The notes under the pieces were generated by a model that saw nothing but the letters and a program-made list of their open reading frames with translations, was not told the DNA's origin and made no database searches. Below are positions 8,557-17,917 of a DNA stretch of 64,000 nucleotides, in pieces. The position numbers were made by a program, and so were the translations under genes. The DNA comes from Mariniblastus fucicola (GTDB lineage Bacteria > Planctomycetota > Planctomycetia > Pirellulales > Pirellulaceae). The stretch is from contig NZ_CP042912.1 in assembly GCF_008087665.1 (NCBI RefSeq), positions 4,154,001 through 4,218,000 of the forward strand, written 5' to 3'. Numbering within the stretch: the stretch's first letter is position 1; every line of letters begins with the position of its first letter.

Positions 8557-10053
8557 ATGCATTACGATTTGGTCGTCATTGGAACAGGTCCTTCAGGACA
8601 AAAAGGTGCGATTGCCGCCGCGAAAATGGGCAAAAAAGTCGCCATTGTGGAGCGCAATCGCAAAGCTGTTGGCGGCGTATGCCTGCATACCGGGACGGTC
8701 CCGTCAAAGACCATCCGCGAGGCGATTCTGTTCCTGACGGGCTATCGGCAGAAAGAAGTCTACGGCGAGCGATATAGCCGAAAGCGACACATCCAGATGG
8801 ATGACCTACGGAAAAAGCTGTCGGAAGTCGTCGGGCGCGAACGCCGCGTTATCCTCGACCAACTCGAACGGAACTTCATCGACATTTACGACGGTGAAGC
8901 TGCTTTCGTCAATGAAAATGAAATCGAAGTCGCCAACAAAGACCGTAGCGTTCGCCTGACGGCTGACTACACGTTGCTGGCGACCGGATCCAAACCGCAT
9001 CGCCCGACTCACATCCCTTTCGATGGCGAAACAGTTTTCGATAGCGATGAAATCCTGACCATCGAGCGAATTCCCCGCTCGATGATCGTCATCGGTGGTG
9101 GAGTGATTGGAATTGAATACGGAATCATGTTTGCGGCGCTTGGCGTGAAAATTACGATCGTCGACGGCCAGGACACGCTGCTTGGTTTCTGCGACAGTGA
9201 GATCGTGGATCATCTGATGTTCACAGCCCGGTCTCTGGGAATCACTTTCCGGACTGGTGAGAGCGTCCGTTCGGTCAAACAAGCCAGTCGCAATCGCGTC
9301 ATCGTGGAACTGGAGAGTCAGAAAAAGATCGTCGGTGAAACGGCGTTTTTTAGCGTCGGGCGAAAAGGCGACACTGAGTTCCTGAACCTCGCTGCCGCCG
9401 GAGTAGAAGTCGACAAACGAGAGCGAGTCAAATGCAATGAAAACTACGAAACCTCGTCTCCGTGCGTCTTTGCTGTCGGTGATGTGATCGGTTTTCCGGC
9501 GTTGGCCAGCACTTCGATGGAGCAGGGCAGGCAAGCGGCAAGTCGCATCTTTGAGCGTAAGAAAGTTTCGACGGGTGAGATTCCTTACGGACTGTTCACG
9601 ATTCCGGAAATCGCGATGGTGGGCAAAACGGAGCAAGAACTAACCGCGGAGAAAATTCCATTCGAAATCGGCGTATCAAGATTTGAAGAGTTGGCGAAAT
9701 CGCAAATCTGCGGCGGCCATGACGGTCTGTTGAAACTGCTCTTTCATCGAGAGTCCCGAAAACTTCTGGGAGTCCATTGCATCGGCGATACGGCAACGGA
9801 AATCATCCACATCGGTCAGACCATCATGGCATTTGACGGCACCATCGACTACCTCGCCAACGCAATTTTCAACCATCCTACGATGGCCGAAAGCTACAAA
9901 GTGGCTGCGTTTGACGGTTTAAACCGATTGTGCGCCGACGTCGATGATTGCCTTGGCACGCTCTTTGAAGATGCCTCCGAACACGATGTTGATCCCGTCG
10001 CAATTCCAGCGACAGTAGTCGACACAACCCTGGAAACGACCTCAGTCAGTTAG
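8557..10053 (+). CDS. sthA: Soluble pyridine nucleotide transhydrogenase SthA
   Basis: This FAD enzyme transfers hydride between NADPH and NAD+ in the cytoplasm. The 498-residue product has the FAD-binding GTGPSG (9-14) and the redox-site motif GGVCLHTGTVPSKT. In that motif only the first cysteine (Cys42) remains and the second is Thr47; this is the hallmark separating SthA from dihydrolipoamide dehydrogenase. A second Rossmann motif, VIGGGVIGIEYG, lies near 176-187, and the dimerisation domain occupies the C-terminal third. The start is supported by AAGGAAG six bases upstream. It lies 152 bases after flgE and ends 9 bases from the convergent flhB. It probably has its own promoter, and a flagellar role is not implied. 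Confidence 0.93.
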   Translation: MHYDLVVIGTGPSGQKGAIAAAKMGKKVAIVERNRKAVGGVCLHTGTVPSKTIREAILFLTGYRQKEVYGERYSRKRHIQMDDLRKKLSEVVGRERRVILDQLERNFIDIYDGEAAFVNENEIEVANKDRSVRLTADYTLLATGSKPHRPTHIPFDGETVFDSDEILTIERIPRSMIVIGGGVIGIEYGIMFAALGVKITIVDGQDTLLGFCDSEIVDHLMFTARSLGITFRTGESVRSVKQASRNRVIVELESQKKIVGETAFFSVGRKGDTEFLNLAAAGVEVDKRERVKCNENYETSSPCVFAVGDVIGFPALASTSMEQGRQAASRIFERKKVSTGEIPYGLFTIPEIAMVGKTEQELTAEKIPFEIGVSRFEELAKSQICGGHDGLLKLLFHRESRKLLGVHCIGDTATEIIHIGQTIMAFDGTIDYLANAIFNHPTMAESYKVAAFDGLNRLCADVDDCLGTLFEDASEHDVDPVAIPATVVDTTLETTSVS

Positions 10054-10062
10054 AACTTACGT

Positions 10063-11136
10063 TCAGGCAGCGCCGGACTTTCGGTTGATTCGACTGACGT
10101 AGTTAATGATCTCCGCGACCGCCTGGTAGAGTTCGAACGGAATCTGATTGCCGACTTTTGTGTTGGCATACAGGAACCGGGCGACTGGTTTTCTTTCCAC
10201 AACCGGGACGCCGTTTTCTTTGGCGATGGCAATGATTTTTTTGGCCAGATGATCCGCTCCTTTGGCCAACACAATCGGTGCGTCCATATTGTCGCCGTCA
10301 TATTGAACGGCAACGGCGAAGTGAGTCGGGTTGGTGATAACAACGCTGGCTTTGGGGACGTCTGCCAGCATTCGGTTGCGGCCCATTTCAGCCTGCAGCC
10401 TTTTGATCCTGGCTTTTACCAGCGGGTCACCTTCGTTTTCTTTGTGTTCGTCTTTGATCTCCTGAATGCTCATCTTCAGGTCCTGGGACTGTTTCCATTT
10501 CTGGAACGCGAGGTCCGCGACGCCCAGCACGGCAAGCGTCGCCGCAATTGCAATCGAAGCCTGCAGCAAAATCTTGCACATGACGAACATCATGCTTTTG
10601 AATGACGTAAACGCTACCATCTCCATCGCGTCAAACTGGGATCGCCCCAAGTAGTACAGGATTCCGACGATGATCGCGGCCTTTCCGATCGAGAATGCTC
10701 CTCGAACCACGCTGCTGATTGAAAAAATTCGTTTGAACCCCGAAGGCACACTCATCTTTTCCCATTTCAACGTCATCGACTTGAAGGTCACGTTGAAGTT
10801 CGTTTGCAAAGCGCCACCCAGCAATGCCACGATGAACAGAGGCAGCATCAATCCGAGGACGACCATGCCCGTCTTGATCACGTCGGAGCTGAGCGCGTCC
10901 GCGATCGAAAGCGGATCCTCAATCATCGGTCGGAAATAGGTGACGCGGAACCGAATATTGTCGCCTAGCGAGCCAAACATCCATTCGCCGACCATCCAGA
11001 AATAGAAAGCTCCAACAGCCAACATCACGCCGCCGATTAGGTCTGCGCTATAGCCGATCTGGCCTTCTTCGAACGCCTTGCTAATGCGTTGCGGCGTTGC
11101 CTGTTCTGTTTTTTGATCGCGATCCTGATCAGCCAT
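10063..11136 (-). CDS. flhB: Flagellar export switch protein FlhB
   Basis: FlhB is an inner-membrane part of the flagellar type III export gate; its cytoplasmic domain controls substrate class. The 357-residue product opens with the conserved KTEQATPQRISKAFEEGQ. Four membrane segments lie between about 30 and 210. The cytoplasmic domain carries the autocleavage motif NPTH (269-272), with Asn-Pro as the cleaved bond. It is the last gene of the long minus-strand basal-body operon. FlhB communicates with FliK, encoded nearby on the other strand. Confidence 0.96.
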   Translation of the reverse strand: MADQDRDQKTEQATPQRISKAFEEGQIGYSADLIGGVMLAVGAFYFWMVGEWMFGSLGDNIRFRVTYFRPMIEDPLSIADALSSDVIKTGMVVLGLMLPLFIVALLGGALQTNFNVTFKSMTLKWEKMSVPSGFKRIFSISSVVRGAFSIGKAAIIVGILYYLGRSQFDAMEMVAFTSFKSMMFVMCKILLQASIAIAATLAVLGVADLAFQKWKQSQDLKMSIQEIKDEHKENEGDPLVKARIKRLQAEMGRNRMLADVPKASVVITNPTHFAVAVQYDGDNMDAPIVLAKGADHLAKKIIAIAKENGVPVVERKPVARFLYANTKVGNQIPFELYQAVAEIINYVSRINRKSGAA

Positions 11137-11168
11137 TTTTCAATCGGACGTTCAAACGTGTTTCAATG

Positions 11169-11954
11169 CTATTGCGACGCAATCGTGGTCAGGACTTCTT
11201 CCACATCGGCCTGCATTCGATAGAAGTAGGCCTGAATTGCACCGAAAATTACCGGGCAAAACACCAGCAGGCAGAAAATACCGAATCCGCTACGTATCGA
11301 CATGCCAACCGAAAACAAATTAAGCGTCGGTGCTGCTTTGTTGAGATACGCCAGCCCAAGCGTCACCAGCATGAACAGAATCGCAACCGGCCCAACGATC
11401 AAAAACCCGTAGTCATTCACGCGGTTCAACAGGGCAACCAGTTCTTCAGTCGGCAAACGAAGAACATCGATTTTCCCAAACAGTTGATCAAACGATCCGT
11501 GGATGACCAAAATCAGAAAGTGATGCATGTTGATGCCAAAGAAAATCAGAATGGCAAACGCTTCGCAAACTCTTGAGATCAACGTCGACGAATCCTGCGA
11601 TCCCGGGTCGGATATTGATGCCAGTGACAGCCCCAGTTCCTGACCGATGTACGATCCGGCGATTTTGGCTGGAAGAAAAAACAGCCCAAGCGCGATCGAC
11701 AGCACAACTCCAATGGTGACTTCTTGCATCATCAGCAACGTACTGGAAACGATGTTCAAGTCGGTCACCTGTTGTGGATTCAAGTTCAGTTTCGCTTCCA
11801 CCATCCCGTACCAAAACCACGTAAGCCCAACAGCCAAGCCGACTTTGACAGTGTTTGGGATTTGACGTTTGGCAAACAGCGGAAAGAACGCAACGAAAGC
11901 GGAAACCCGGGCGAGTACCAAAACGAAAGCAACGACTTGAACTTCAGAAATCAT
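11169..11954 (-). CDS. fliR: Flagellar export gate protein FliR
   Basis: This 261-residue protein has about six hydrophobic segments and the FliR pattern, including the early RVSAFVAFFPLFAKRQIPNT and a central GQELGLSLASISDPGSQ. FliR joins FliP and FliQ in the helical export gate inside the MS ring. Its start overlaps the fliQ stop by four bases (ATGA), indicating translational coupling, and flhB follows 32 bases later. FliP is not in this operon; it is encoded at 33905-34636. Confidence 0.95.
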   Translation of the reverse strand: MISEVQVVAFVLVLARVSAFVAFFPLFAKRQIPNTVKVGLAVGLTWFWYGMVEAKLNLNPQQVTDLNIVSSTLLMMQEVTIGVVLSIALGLFFLPAKIAGSYIGQELGLSLASISDPGSQDSSTLISRVCEAFAILIFFGINMHHFLILVIHGSFDQLFGKIDVLRLPTEELVALLNRVNDYGFLIVGPVAILFMLVTLGLAYLNKAAPTLNLFSVGMSIRSGFGIFCLLVFCPVIFGAIQAYFYRMQADVEEVLTTIASQ

Positions 11955-12220
11955 TTCGCATAGCTAACCATTTCAGTCAGCACTCCTTGCGTATAGTTCT
12001 TCAGCGTCTCGATGTACCACGGCAACAGCCAGATCATCAGCAGCACAACAGCCACGATCCGGGGAGCAAACGAAAGCGTCTGTTCCTGAATACTGGTCAC
12101 CGTTTGGCCAATACTGATTAGCAGTCCGACGGCAAGGCTGACCAGGACGACGGGGGCGACCAACAGCAATGCGATTTCGAGGAAGCGTTGCCCCATAGCA
12201 ACGACGTCATAAAATTCCAT
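11951..12220 (-). CDS. fliQ: Flagellar export gate protein FliQ
   Basis: The 89-residue protein has two transmembrane helices around the conserved core LAVGLLISIGQTVTSIQEQTLSFAPRI, matching FliQ in length and sequence. It is the small lateral subunit of the FliPQR gate. It follows motE after a 17-base gap and overlaps fliR by four bases. Confidence 0.95.
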   Translation of the reverse strand: MEFYDVVAMGQRFLEIALLLVAPVVLVSLAVGLLISIGQTVTSIQEQTLSFAPRIVAVVLLMIWLLPWYIETLKNYTQGVLTEMVSYAK

Positions 12221-12237
12221 TTTCAGCTCCTTAAACG

Positions 12238-12981
12238 TTACTTGGCCTTTGGCGGTACTCGCAGCGCAGTGACCAATTGCTCTACCAACACCGGGTCGGC
12301 GAGTTCAGCCAGAATTTTCGATTTTTGCCGAGTCGGCATTTTGTGCAGCAAACCGGCTGCGAAATCGAGTTTGCCGTTGTTGGCAAACTCTTTGAGATAG
12401 TCTGCCGCCTGCTGTGATTCAAGGTTCTCGAACCAGCTTTTGACGAAGTTGATCTTGTTATCCAACTCTTCCAACTTCGACTCTTCATCGACTCCGACGT
12501 CTTTCTCCATCGTCGCCAACTCAGCCTTCTTCGTATCAAGCGTCGCCAACAACTGCCTCAACTCCGCCGTCATTTCAGACAACGCCGCGACTTTCGCATC
12601 GATGCCTTCGCTGAAAGCCTGCAGTTGATCCTGCTCAGTTTCGATGTCCACGAACAGCAATTTGACGCGCTGTTCTTCCTTGGCCAATCTCATTTCCCGG
12701 AGACGAAGATTCTCCTCCATCTGCTTGACCGAATCGCTCATCTGCAAAACGGCTTCGAGCGACATCGAGTTTTCCGGGCGGTGAGCAACCGGCATCTGAT
12801 CGACCTTTCCGATCTCCGATTCATGCGGCGGCAAAGTCGACGATTGATCAACCGTTTCCTCTTTGGCCACGACAGCCTCGTCCGGTTCTGAGGCCTCCAT
12901 GTCCATGTAGTATTTGGAGGCCGCAAACGAAACTCCAAACAGAATCATGCAAGTGATTACTGCAGCAACGACAGACTTCAT
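12238..12981 (-). CDS. motE: MotE-like coiled-coil membrane protein
   Basis: The 247-residue product has an N-terminal membrane anchor (residues about 4-21) and a long acidic coiled coil (about 75-170). Its C-terminal helical domain ends with MPTRQKSKILAELADPVLVEQL, which resembles the MgtE N-terminal/FliG-like fold found in MotE proteins. MotE proteins are encoded next to fliJ in several phyla and help flagellar motor or stator function. Its ATG overlaps the fliJ stop by four bases. The fold and position support the name; the exact role in planctomycetes is unknown. Confidence 0.75.
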   Translation of the reverse strand: MKSVVAAVITCMILFGVSFAASKYYMDMEASEPDEAVVAKEETVDQSSTLPPHESEIGKVDQMPVAHRPENSMSLEAVLQMSDSVKQMEENLRLREMRLAKEEQRVKLLFVDIETEQDQLQAFSEGIDAKVAALSEMTAELRQLLATLDTKKAELATMEKDVGVDEESKLEELDNKINFVKSWFENLESQQAADYLKEFANNGKLDFAAGLLHKMPTRQKSKILAELADPVLVEQLVTALRVPPKAK

Positions 12982-13430
12982 TTCGTTCTCCTCTGATTCG
13001 CGGACAGCTTCCCAAGGACTCGATCGTCCGCTTCAAACATGGCTTCCTTTTGCATCGACGCCATTTCTTCGGCTTCGATTTTCTCCAACAGCACGGTCCA
13101 ACCCTCGACTTTGACTCGCTGTTGGCGAACCTTCTCGAGCAGCTGACTCCGCAGCTCATCCAACGACTCAAGATGTTCATCGAGTTGAGCCAACGTTGAC
13201 TGCATCCTGTCAGCCCACTCAACGGTATGATTCTTTAGCTCCAACGAAGCCGAATTCTCAAGCTCGGTCAGCGACTCGCGCAAACGAAGCAGTATCGAGT
13301 TTCGAATTTGCTTACGTTGCTCGATTGTTTGGTAGCATTGCCGAAGCTCGTTGATGGATGCGTCGAGTCGTTTTTGGTCGAGTGATTCGATACGTTGAAA
13401 GCGTTTCTTGCGTGCTTTTTCCATCTTCAT
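12978..13430 (-). CDS. fliJ: Flagellar export protein FliJ
   Basis: This 150-residue, highly charged protein is predicted to be nearly all coiled coil, like FliJ, which inserts into the FliI ATPase ring like the gamma stalk of F1 ATPase. Sequence identity to known FliJ is not obvious; the call rests on length, coiled-coil character and position directly after fliI. The fliI stop abuts the start codon. Confidence 0.8.
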   Translation of the reverse strand: MKMEKARKKRFQRIESLDQKRLDASINELRQCYQTIEQRKQIRNSILLRLRESLTELENSASLELKNHTVEWADRMQSTLAQLDEHLESLDELRSQLLEKVRQQRVKVEGWTVLLEKIEAEEMASMQKEAMFEADDRVLGKLSANQRRTK

Positions 13431-14744
13431 CTACGCCGCCCCCATTTGCTTCGACGCCATCAAATAGGCTTTGGCGATGTCGCCAAGTCGTTGCGTGGTC
13501 TCGTCAAACCCTGACGGTTGGCCAACGGCCTGTTGCAGGAACTGGTTGACTGTCGGCAGTGCCGCGACCGCAGCGTCTGTCGCGGGGATGGCACCTTTTT
13601 GATATGCGCCAATCTGAATCAGGTCCTCGACGTCTCGAAAGCTGGCCACGATTTGTCGCGCGGCGATCGCTGCCTGCTGGTGTTCGTCGCTGGCGACTTC
13701 GGTGAACAGACGACTGGCGCTTGCAAGAATGTCAATCGCTGGAAAGTGACCTTTGTGAGCGAGCTTTCGATCGAGAACGATGTGACCGTCAAGAATCGAA
13801 CGGGCTGCGTCAGCGATTGGTTCATTCATGTCGTCGCCGTCCACCAGAACCGTAAGAATTCCGGTGATCGAGCCTTTTTTCGAAGTACCAAGCTGTTCCA
13901 ACAGGACAGCCATCTTTTGAAAAACGCTTGGCGTGTAACCGCGGGCCGTTGGCGGTTCCCCCAGCAACAATCCGAGTTCGCGTTGCGCGTTCGAGAGGCG
14001 AGTCAGGCTGTCCAGCATCAACAGGACGTCCTTTCCCTGTTCGCGAAACCAACTGGCAATGACGACTGCGGTTTCGCTGGCACGCACGCGAGCCAATGGC
14101 GATTGGTCAGAAGTCGAAACGATCAGAACTGATTTCTTTAGCCCTTCTTTTCCCAACGCCTGTTCGACAAACGGGCGTACTTCGCGTCCGCGCTCTCCGA
14201 TCAAAGCGACGACATTGACGTCCGATTCCGCGTTGCGAGCGATGTCTCCCAGCAACGTGCTTTTGCCGACGCCGCTTCCTGCAAACAGCCCAACGCGTTG
14301 CCCGCGGCCCATCGTGTTCAATCCGTCGATCGCACGGACACCGGTCACAAAAGGCAACTCGATGTTGGTGCGATCAAGCGGATTGGGTGTTTCAAATTTG
14401 ACGTCAACGTGATCGCTGACTCGCAGTTCTCCCAGTCCATCGATGGGGGCGCCGACTGCGTTTACAATTCTTCCCAGCATCGAAAAACCGACTGGAATTT
14501 TCATTCTGCGGCCAAGCCCAATGACCTGATCGTCACGCTGGACGTTGTTGTCAGGCTCGAAAGTCATAATCTGAATCTCGTCGCCATCGAAACCGATGAC
14601 TTCGGAATCGATCGACTGACCATCCTGTGTCTTGATCGTCACCAGTTCGCCGACAGACGCCTTGAGTGACGCACGGATCATGCCCTGAGCACTTCGAAGC
14701 CGTCCGATTTCCTGATACATTTCACCTGGCGAAACGTTGATCAT
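13431..14744 (-). CDS. fliI: Flagellum-specific export ATPase FliI
   Basis: FliI is the F1-beta-like ATPase that energises and unloads export substrates. The 437-residue product contains Walker A GSGVGKST (156-163), the Walker B region DVLLMLDSLTRLSNAQREL, and the type III ATPase signature LLGEPPTARGYTPSVF. The N-terminal beta barrel (1-110) and the C-terminal helical domain are present at normal length. It overlaps fliH by four bases and is followed immediately by fliJ. Confidence 0.97.
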   Translation of the reverse strand: MINVSPGEMYQEIGRLRSAQGMIRASLKASVGELVTIKTQDGQSIDSEVIGFDGDEIQIMTFEPDNNVQRDDQVIGLGRRMKIPVGFSMLGRIVNAVGAPIDGLGELRVSDHVDVKFETPNPLDRTNIELPFVTGVRAIDGLNTMGRGQRVGLFAGSGVGKSTLLGDIARNAESDVNVVALIGERGREVRPFVEQALGKEGLKKSVLIVSTSDQSPLARVRASETAVVIASWFREQGKDVLLMLDSLTRLSNAQRELGLLLGEPPTARGYTPSVFQKMAVLLEQLGTSKKGSITGILTVLVDGDDMNEPIADAARSILDGHIVLDRKLAHKGHFPAIDILASASRLFTEVASDEHQQAAIAARQIVASFRDVEDLIQIGAYQKGAIPATDAAVAALPTVNQFLQQAVGQPSGFDETTQRLGDIAKAYLMASKQMGAA

Positions 14745-15331
14745 GACAAGCCTTCCTCACGTTTGGCGCGGACGGTTTGCATCAGCCTTGATTCCACCAG
14801 TTGCAACTGCTGCTCCAAGGAAGCCAGCCGCAGGTTTTGGCCGACATCAACCGAACAATCACCGGGCGAAAGTTGATCATCGACAAGGACTTCCGGAGTG
14901 CAGTTGAACCTGGTCGGAATATCGCTTTCGAGAATCCATTTCTGCATTGAGCTGTGACAGCTTGAATGCACTGAAACCTTGAGCACCTCCAATGGGCCAG
15001 GCTGATCGAGCATTCGCAGGACGTTGTCACGAAGCCGCTGCTCGATAACTTCATCCGACGAAATCAGGAAAACACGCAGGATTTCCACGGCATACCTCGC
15101 CGCAAACTCGTGTAGTTCTGACTGTTGAGCCTTGAGTTGGTTCACCACTTCGCCCAACGCGGACTCGACCGCCTCGGTTGAGATCGTAGTCACAGCGACG
15201 GGCTCTGGCTCTTTCCTGACCGCTTCTTCAATTGCTTGAGCAGTCTCGACCGGTTTACCCACGCGGCAGCCTTTGCCAACTACCTGGACGGATTGCACGG
15301 GAGCAGTAAATTGTACTGAGAAGTTCGTCAT
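14741..15331 (-). CDS. fliH: Flagellar assembly protein FliH
   Basis: I chose the ATG at 15331 (MTNFSVQF), one base after the fliG stop codon; a start at 15364 would run 33 bases into fliG. The product is 196 residues. It has a Glu/Gln-rich helical centre (about 70-120) and a C-terminal alpha/beta domain with SSDEVIEQRLRDNVLRML and SPGDCSVDVG, typical of the V-ATPase E-like FliH fold. FliH binds FliI as a peripheral stalk and regulates its ATPase. The C-terminus overlaps fliI by four bases. Confidence 0.9.
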   Translation of the reverse strand: MTNFSVQFTAPVQSVQVVGKGCRVGKPVETAQAIEEAVRKEPEPVAVTTISTEAVESALGEVVNQLKAQQSELHEFAARYAVEILRVFLISSDEVIEQRLRDNVLRMLDQPGPLEVLKVSVHSSCHSSMQKWILESDIPTRFNCTPEVLVDDQLSPGDCSVDVGQNLRLASLEQQLQLVESRLMQTVRAKREEGLS

Positions 15332-15332
15332 G

Positions 15333-16358
15333 CTATTCCAGTGTGATCGTTCCAGCTTCATCAAGCTCAGTCAGGGCACGCACGACTTCGGCGCGTCCCA
15401 TATCGATTTCATCCTGCTTGACGTTTCCTTTGAAACTGAGTTCTTCTTCGAAAGCCGCTCGAGCACGTTTCGACATGTTGCCAAGGATCTTTTCCATCAG
15501 GTCGCTGTCGATTCCCTGAACTGCCGACGCAAGAGAATCCGTGCTGGTCTGGCCAAGCACCTGCTGGAGGTCTCGGTCGCTCAATAGGCTGAGATCATCG
15601 AACTGATACATCTGTGCCTTAACTTTGTTGCTCAATTCTTCGTCTGTCTTTTGTAACTCGTCCAGAATCGGGCCGCGGATGTGTTTCGGAACCGAGCGAA
15701 TCAGCGTCACCATTTGCTCCGCAGCGTCCACAACGTTTTCGCGTTTCTCGACCCGTTTGGCGATCTGAACAGCTGTTTCCAAAATTCGTTGCAACACTTC
15801 GTTAGAAACCGTGCAAGGTTGGGCAAGTTGCAGGAATACGGCCGGACGGAGCGTGTCTGGCAGGAATTCGAGCGTCTTCGCGGCATGCTCAGTGGCCAGG
15901 TTCCGGATCACGATCGAGATGATCAGAGCGTCTTCGTTTCGGATCGCATGGGCCACCTGATACGGATGTAGCCGCGTCAAATCCTGAATATGATTGCCTG
16001 TTTCCTTCAGCGGCAGAAACTTTTTCTCCGGCTCGATCTCGACTTCGAAATCTTCTTCAGCCAGTTGCATGATTTTGGGAGCCGGCGTTTCGTCTTCTGG
16101 CTCTTCGGAGTCCGCGGAATCGTCCTGAGCCATTTTCTGGTCCACAGTCTTCATCGCGAACCGAAAGTACTTCACAAAATCGTCGACCACGTATTCGACT
16201 TCGTCCTGGGTCGGCGGATGAGTCTTGAACTCCTCAAGCGTCGCTTTGACCTGTCTAGAAGTCTCTTCAGGGATGCCTGAGAGCGCAGAACTTGCTGCTT
16301 CTCCCCCGACCAGATTCAGGAGCACAGCCAGCATTTCGGATTGCGGAAGTGAATTCAT
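15333..16358 (-). CDS. fliG: Flagellar motor switch protein FliG
   Basis: FliG is the rotor protein contacted by the stator. The 341-residue product has the three armadillo-like helical domains. The N-terminal FliF-binding domain begins with MLAVLLNLVGGEAASSAL. The middle domain includes DLTRLHPYQVAHAIRNEDALI, a variant of the EHPQ motif read here as LHPY. The C-terminal torque helix region contains MSKRARAAFEEELSFKGNVK, keeping alternating charges needed for stator interaction. The gene lies between fliF and fliH with near-zero spacing. Confidence 0.95.
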   Translation of the reverse strand: MNSLPQSEMLAVLLNLVGGEAASSALSGIPEETSRQVKATLEEFKTHPPTQDEVEYVVDDFVKYFRFAMKTVDQKMAQDDSADSEEPEDETPAPKIMQLAEEDFEVEIEPEKKFLPLKETGNHIQDLTRLHPYQVAHAIRNEDALIISIVIRNLATEHAAKTLEFLPDTLRPAVFLQLAQPCTVSNEVLQRILETAVQIAKRVEKRENVVDAAEQMVTLIRSVPKHIRGPILDELQKTDEELSNKVKAQMYQFDDLSLLSDRDLQQVLGQTSTDSLASAVQGIDSDLMEKILGNMSKRARAAFEEELSFKGNVKQDEIDMGRAEVVRALTELDEAGTITLE

Positions 16359-16360
16359 CG

Positions 16361-17878
16361 CTAGGCCGCCCGCTGATCGTCTTGATCATCTGAACTACCG
16401 GCGGCTCCGGCCCAGCTTTGCACGATCTGTGCGAACAACTCAGGATTGTTCTTCATCAACGATGTCAACTGATCCACAGTTTCTAAACGGTTGTCATCAA
16501 GACGAACGACGGTTTCGGAAACCGTGGGGGCAGGGCTGACTTTCCGCAGCACCATGAATCCAATCACAAACGCGACGATCGCACCGATTGCCAACGACGC
16601 GTTTCGCACCAACTCGTTCCATTGAGTCCAGTCGTAGGGCGGCACGTACGTGTCCTCAACCAACTCTTCTGTTGGAAAAGGAAACAGCTCAACAGATATC
16701 GTGTCCGTTGAATCCTTGTATCCGACCGCGTTCTCGACGATGGCCTTCACGCGATCCGAAATGCCAGGCAGCAGAGTTCCGTCTGCTTGAGTTAGAGCTT
16801 CCGCGTTTGAGTTAACCAAAACGCTGACGGTCATAAAGTTACGAACTGGCGTCGTGTTCGACTGGGTTTCTTCGGTTGTCGGAACGAGGTAAGTCGTTTT
16901 AATGTTTTCCATTTTGCGTTCAACCGACTCGTTCTCGCGACGGCCTTGCTGCAAGTTCGCCTCGACACCCGCCGCACCACCGGGACTGGAGTTGGTCGTC
17001 GTTTCCGTATTCAGGTCTTCTTCCGTCGGCACTTTGCCTTCACCGTCGTACTTCGTGACTTTGGTTGAGCCATTGGTGAACGTCAGGTCGAGGCTCACTT
17101 GCACGCTCGCGTTCCCATGGCCAAGAAAATGCACCAGCTGGGTTTCGGCTTTGCGAGCCAGCTTTCTCTCGTTCTCGGTCGTGTATTCAATCTGGCTGCT
17201 AACGTGTTGCATGCCCTGATCCGAAATCGTGTAATTGCGCCCATCTTTGTCGGTAATCTGCACGGCTTCCGGTGCCAGATCTTCGACCGCAAAGGCAACC
17301 AGCGACGCGATCGACGACGCCTGTTGTTCGTTCAGCTGGGCACCGGGAGAAATCGTCAGCAAAACGCTGGCTGTCGGTTTTGAAGTCTTTCGCTCGAACG
17401 GGCCCTTGTCCGGCACGTTCAAATGGACATCCGCGTAGTCGACGGCGTTGAGTTTGCGAATCGTTTCGGCGAGGCGTTGCTGCTGCTTTAGCAACGCAAT
17501 GCGACGGCGATCGGAAGGGCTGCCGAAGGCTCCAGTCATCCCAAACGCTCCTGCCGTTTCCGATTCTGCGACGCCTGCACCACGAGCCAGCATTCTCGCT
17601 TTGGAGAAATCACTTTTGGAAACTCGCAAATTTCCGCCTGCACCGGAAAGGTCGTAGCTGATGTTGGCTTTGTCGAGCGCATCGATAACGCGATCCATTT
17701 TCTGTGGGTCGACATCGCTGACCAACGTCACGTACGTTGGCTGAGATGACCAATAGCCGACTCCCACGATCGCGGTAACGCAGATGACCATCAACAGCGC
17801 GATCCCGATACGTGCTGCCGGCGCAGCATCGTTCCAGATCTCGATGGAGGAATCTACAAATGTTCGAAACGTGTTCAA
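16361..17878 (-). CDS. fliF: Flagellar MS-ring protein FliF
   Basis: FliF forms the MS ring in the inner membrane. The 505-residue product has a first membrane helix (about 22-45), the periplasmic YscJ/FliF domains with VDPQKMDRVIDALDKANISY and YADVHLNVPDKGPFERK, and a second membrane helix near 430-450. A C-terminal cytoplasmic tail, VDQLTSLMKNNPELFAQIVQ, binds FliG. The start used is TTG; no upstream ATG fits, and the next internal ATG would remove part of the first membrane helix. Confidence 0.95.
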   Translation of the reverse strand: MNTFRTFVDSSIEIWNDAAPAARIGIALLMVICVTAIVGVGYWSSQPTYVTLVSDVDPQKMDRVIDALDKANISYDLSGAGGNLRVSKSDFSKARMLARGAGVAESETAGAFGMTGAFGSPSDRRRIALLKQQQRLAETIRKLNAVDYADVHLNVPDKGPFERKTSKPTASVLLTISPGAQLNEQQASSIASLVAFAVEDLAPEAVQITDKDGRNYTISDQGMQHVSSQIEYTTENERKLARKAETQLVHFLGHGNASVQVSLDLTFTNGSTKVTKYDGEGKVPTEEDLNTETTTNSSPGGAAGVEANLQQGRRENESVERKMENIKTTYLVPTTEETQSNTTPVRNFMTVSVLVNSNAEALTQADGTLLPGISDRVKAIVENAVGYKDSTDTISVELFPFPTEELVEDTYVPPYDWTQWNELVRNASLAIGAIVAFVIGFMVLRKVSPAPTVSETVVRLDDNRLETVDQLTSLMKNNPELFAQIVQSWAGAAGSSDDQDDQRAA

Positions 17879-17917
17879 GCTACTCTCATTGCCAGACGAT
17901 CAATCGCGCGATAGCGA

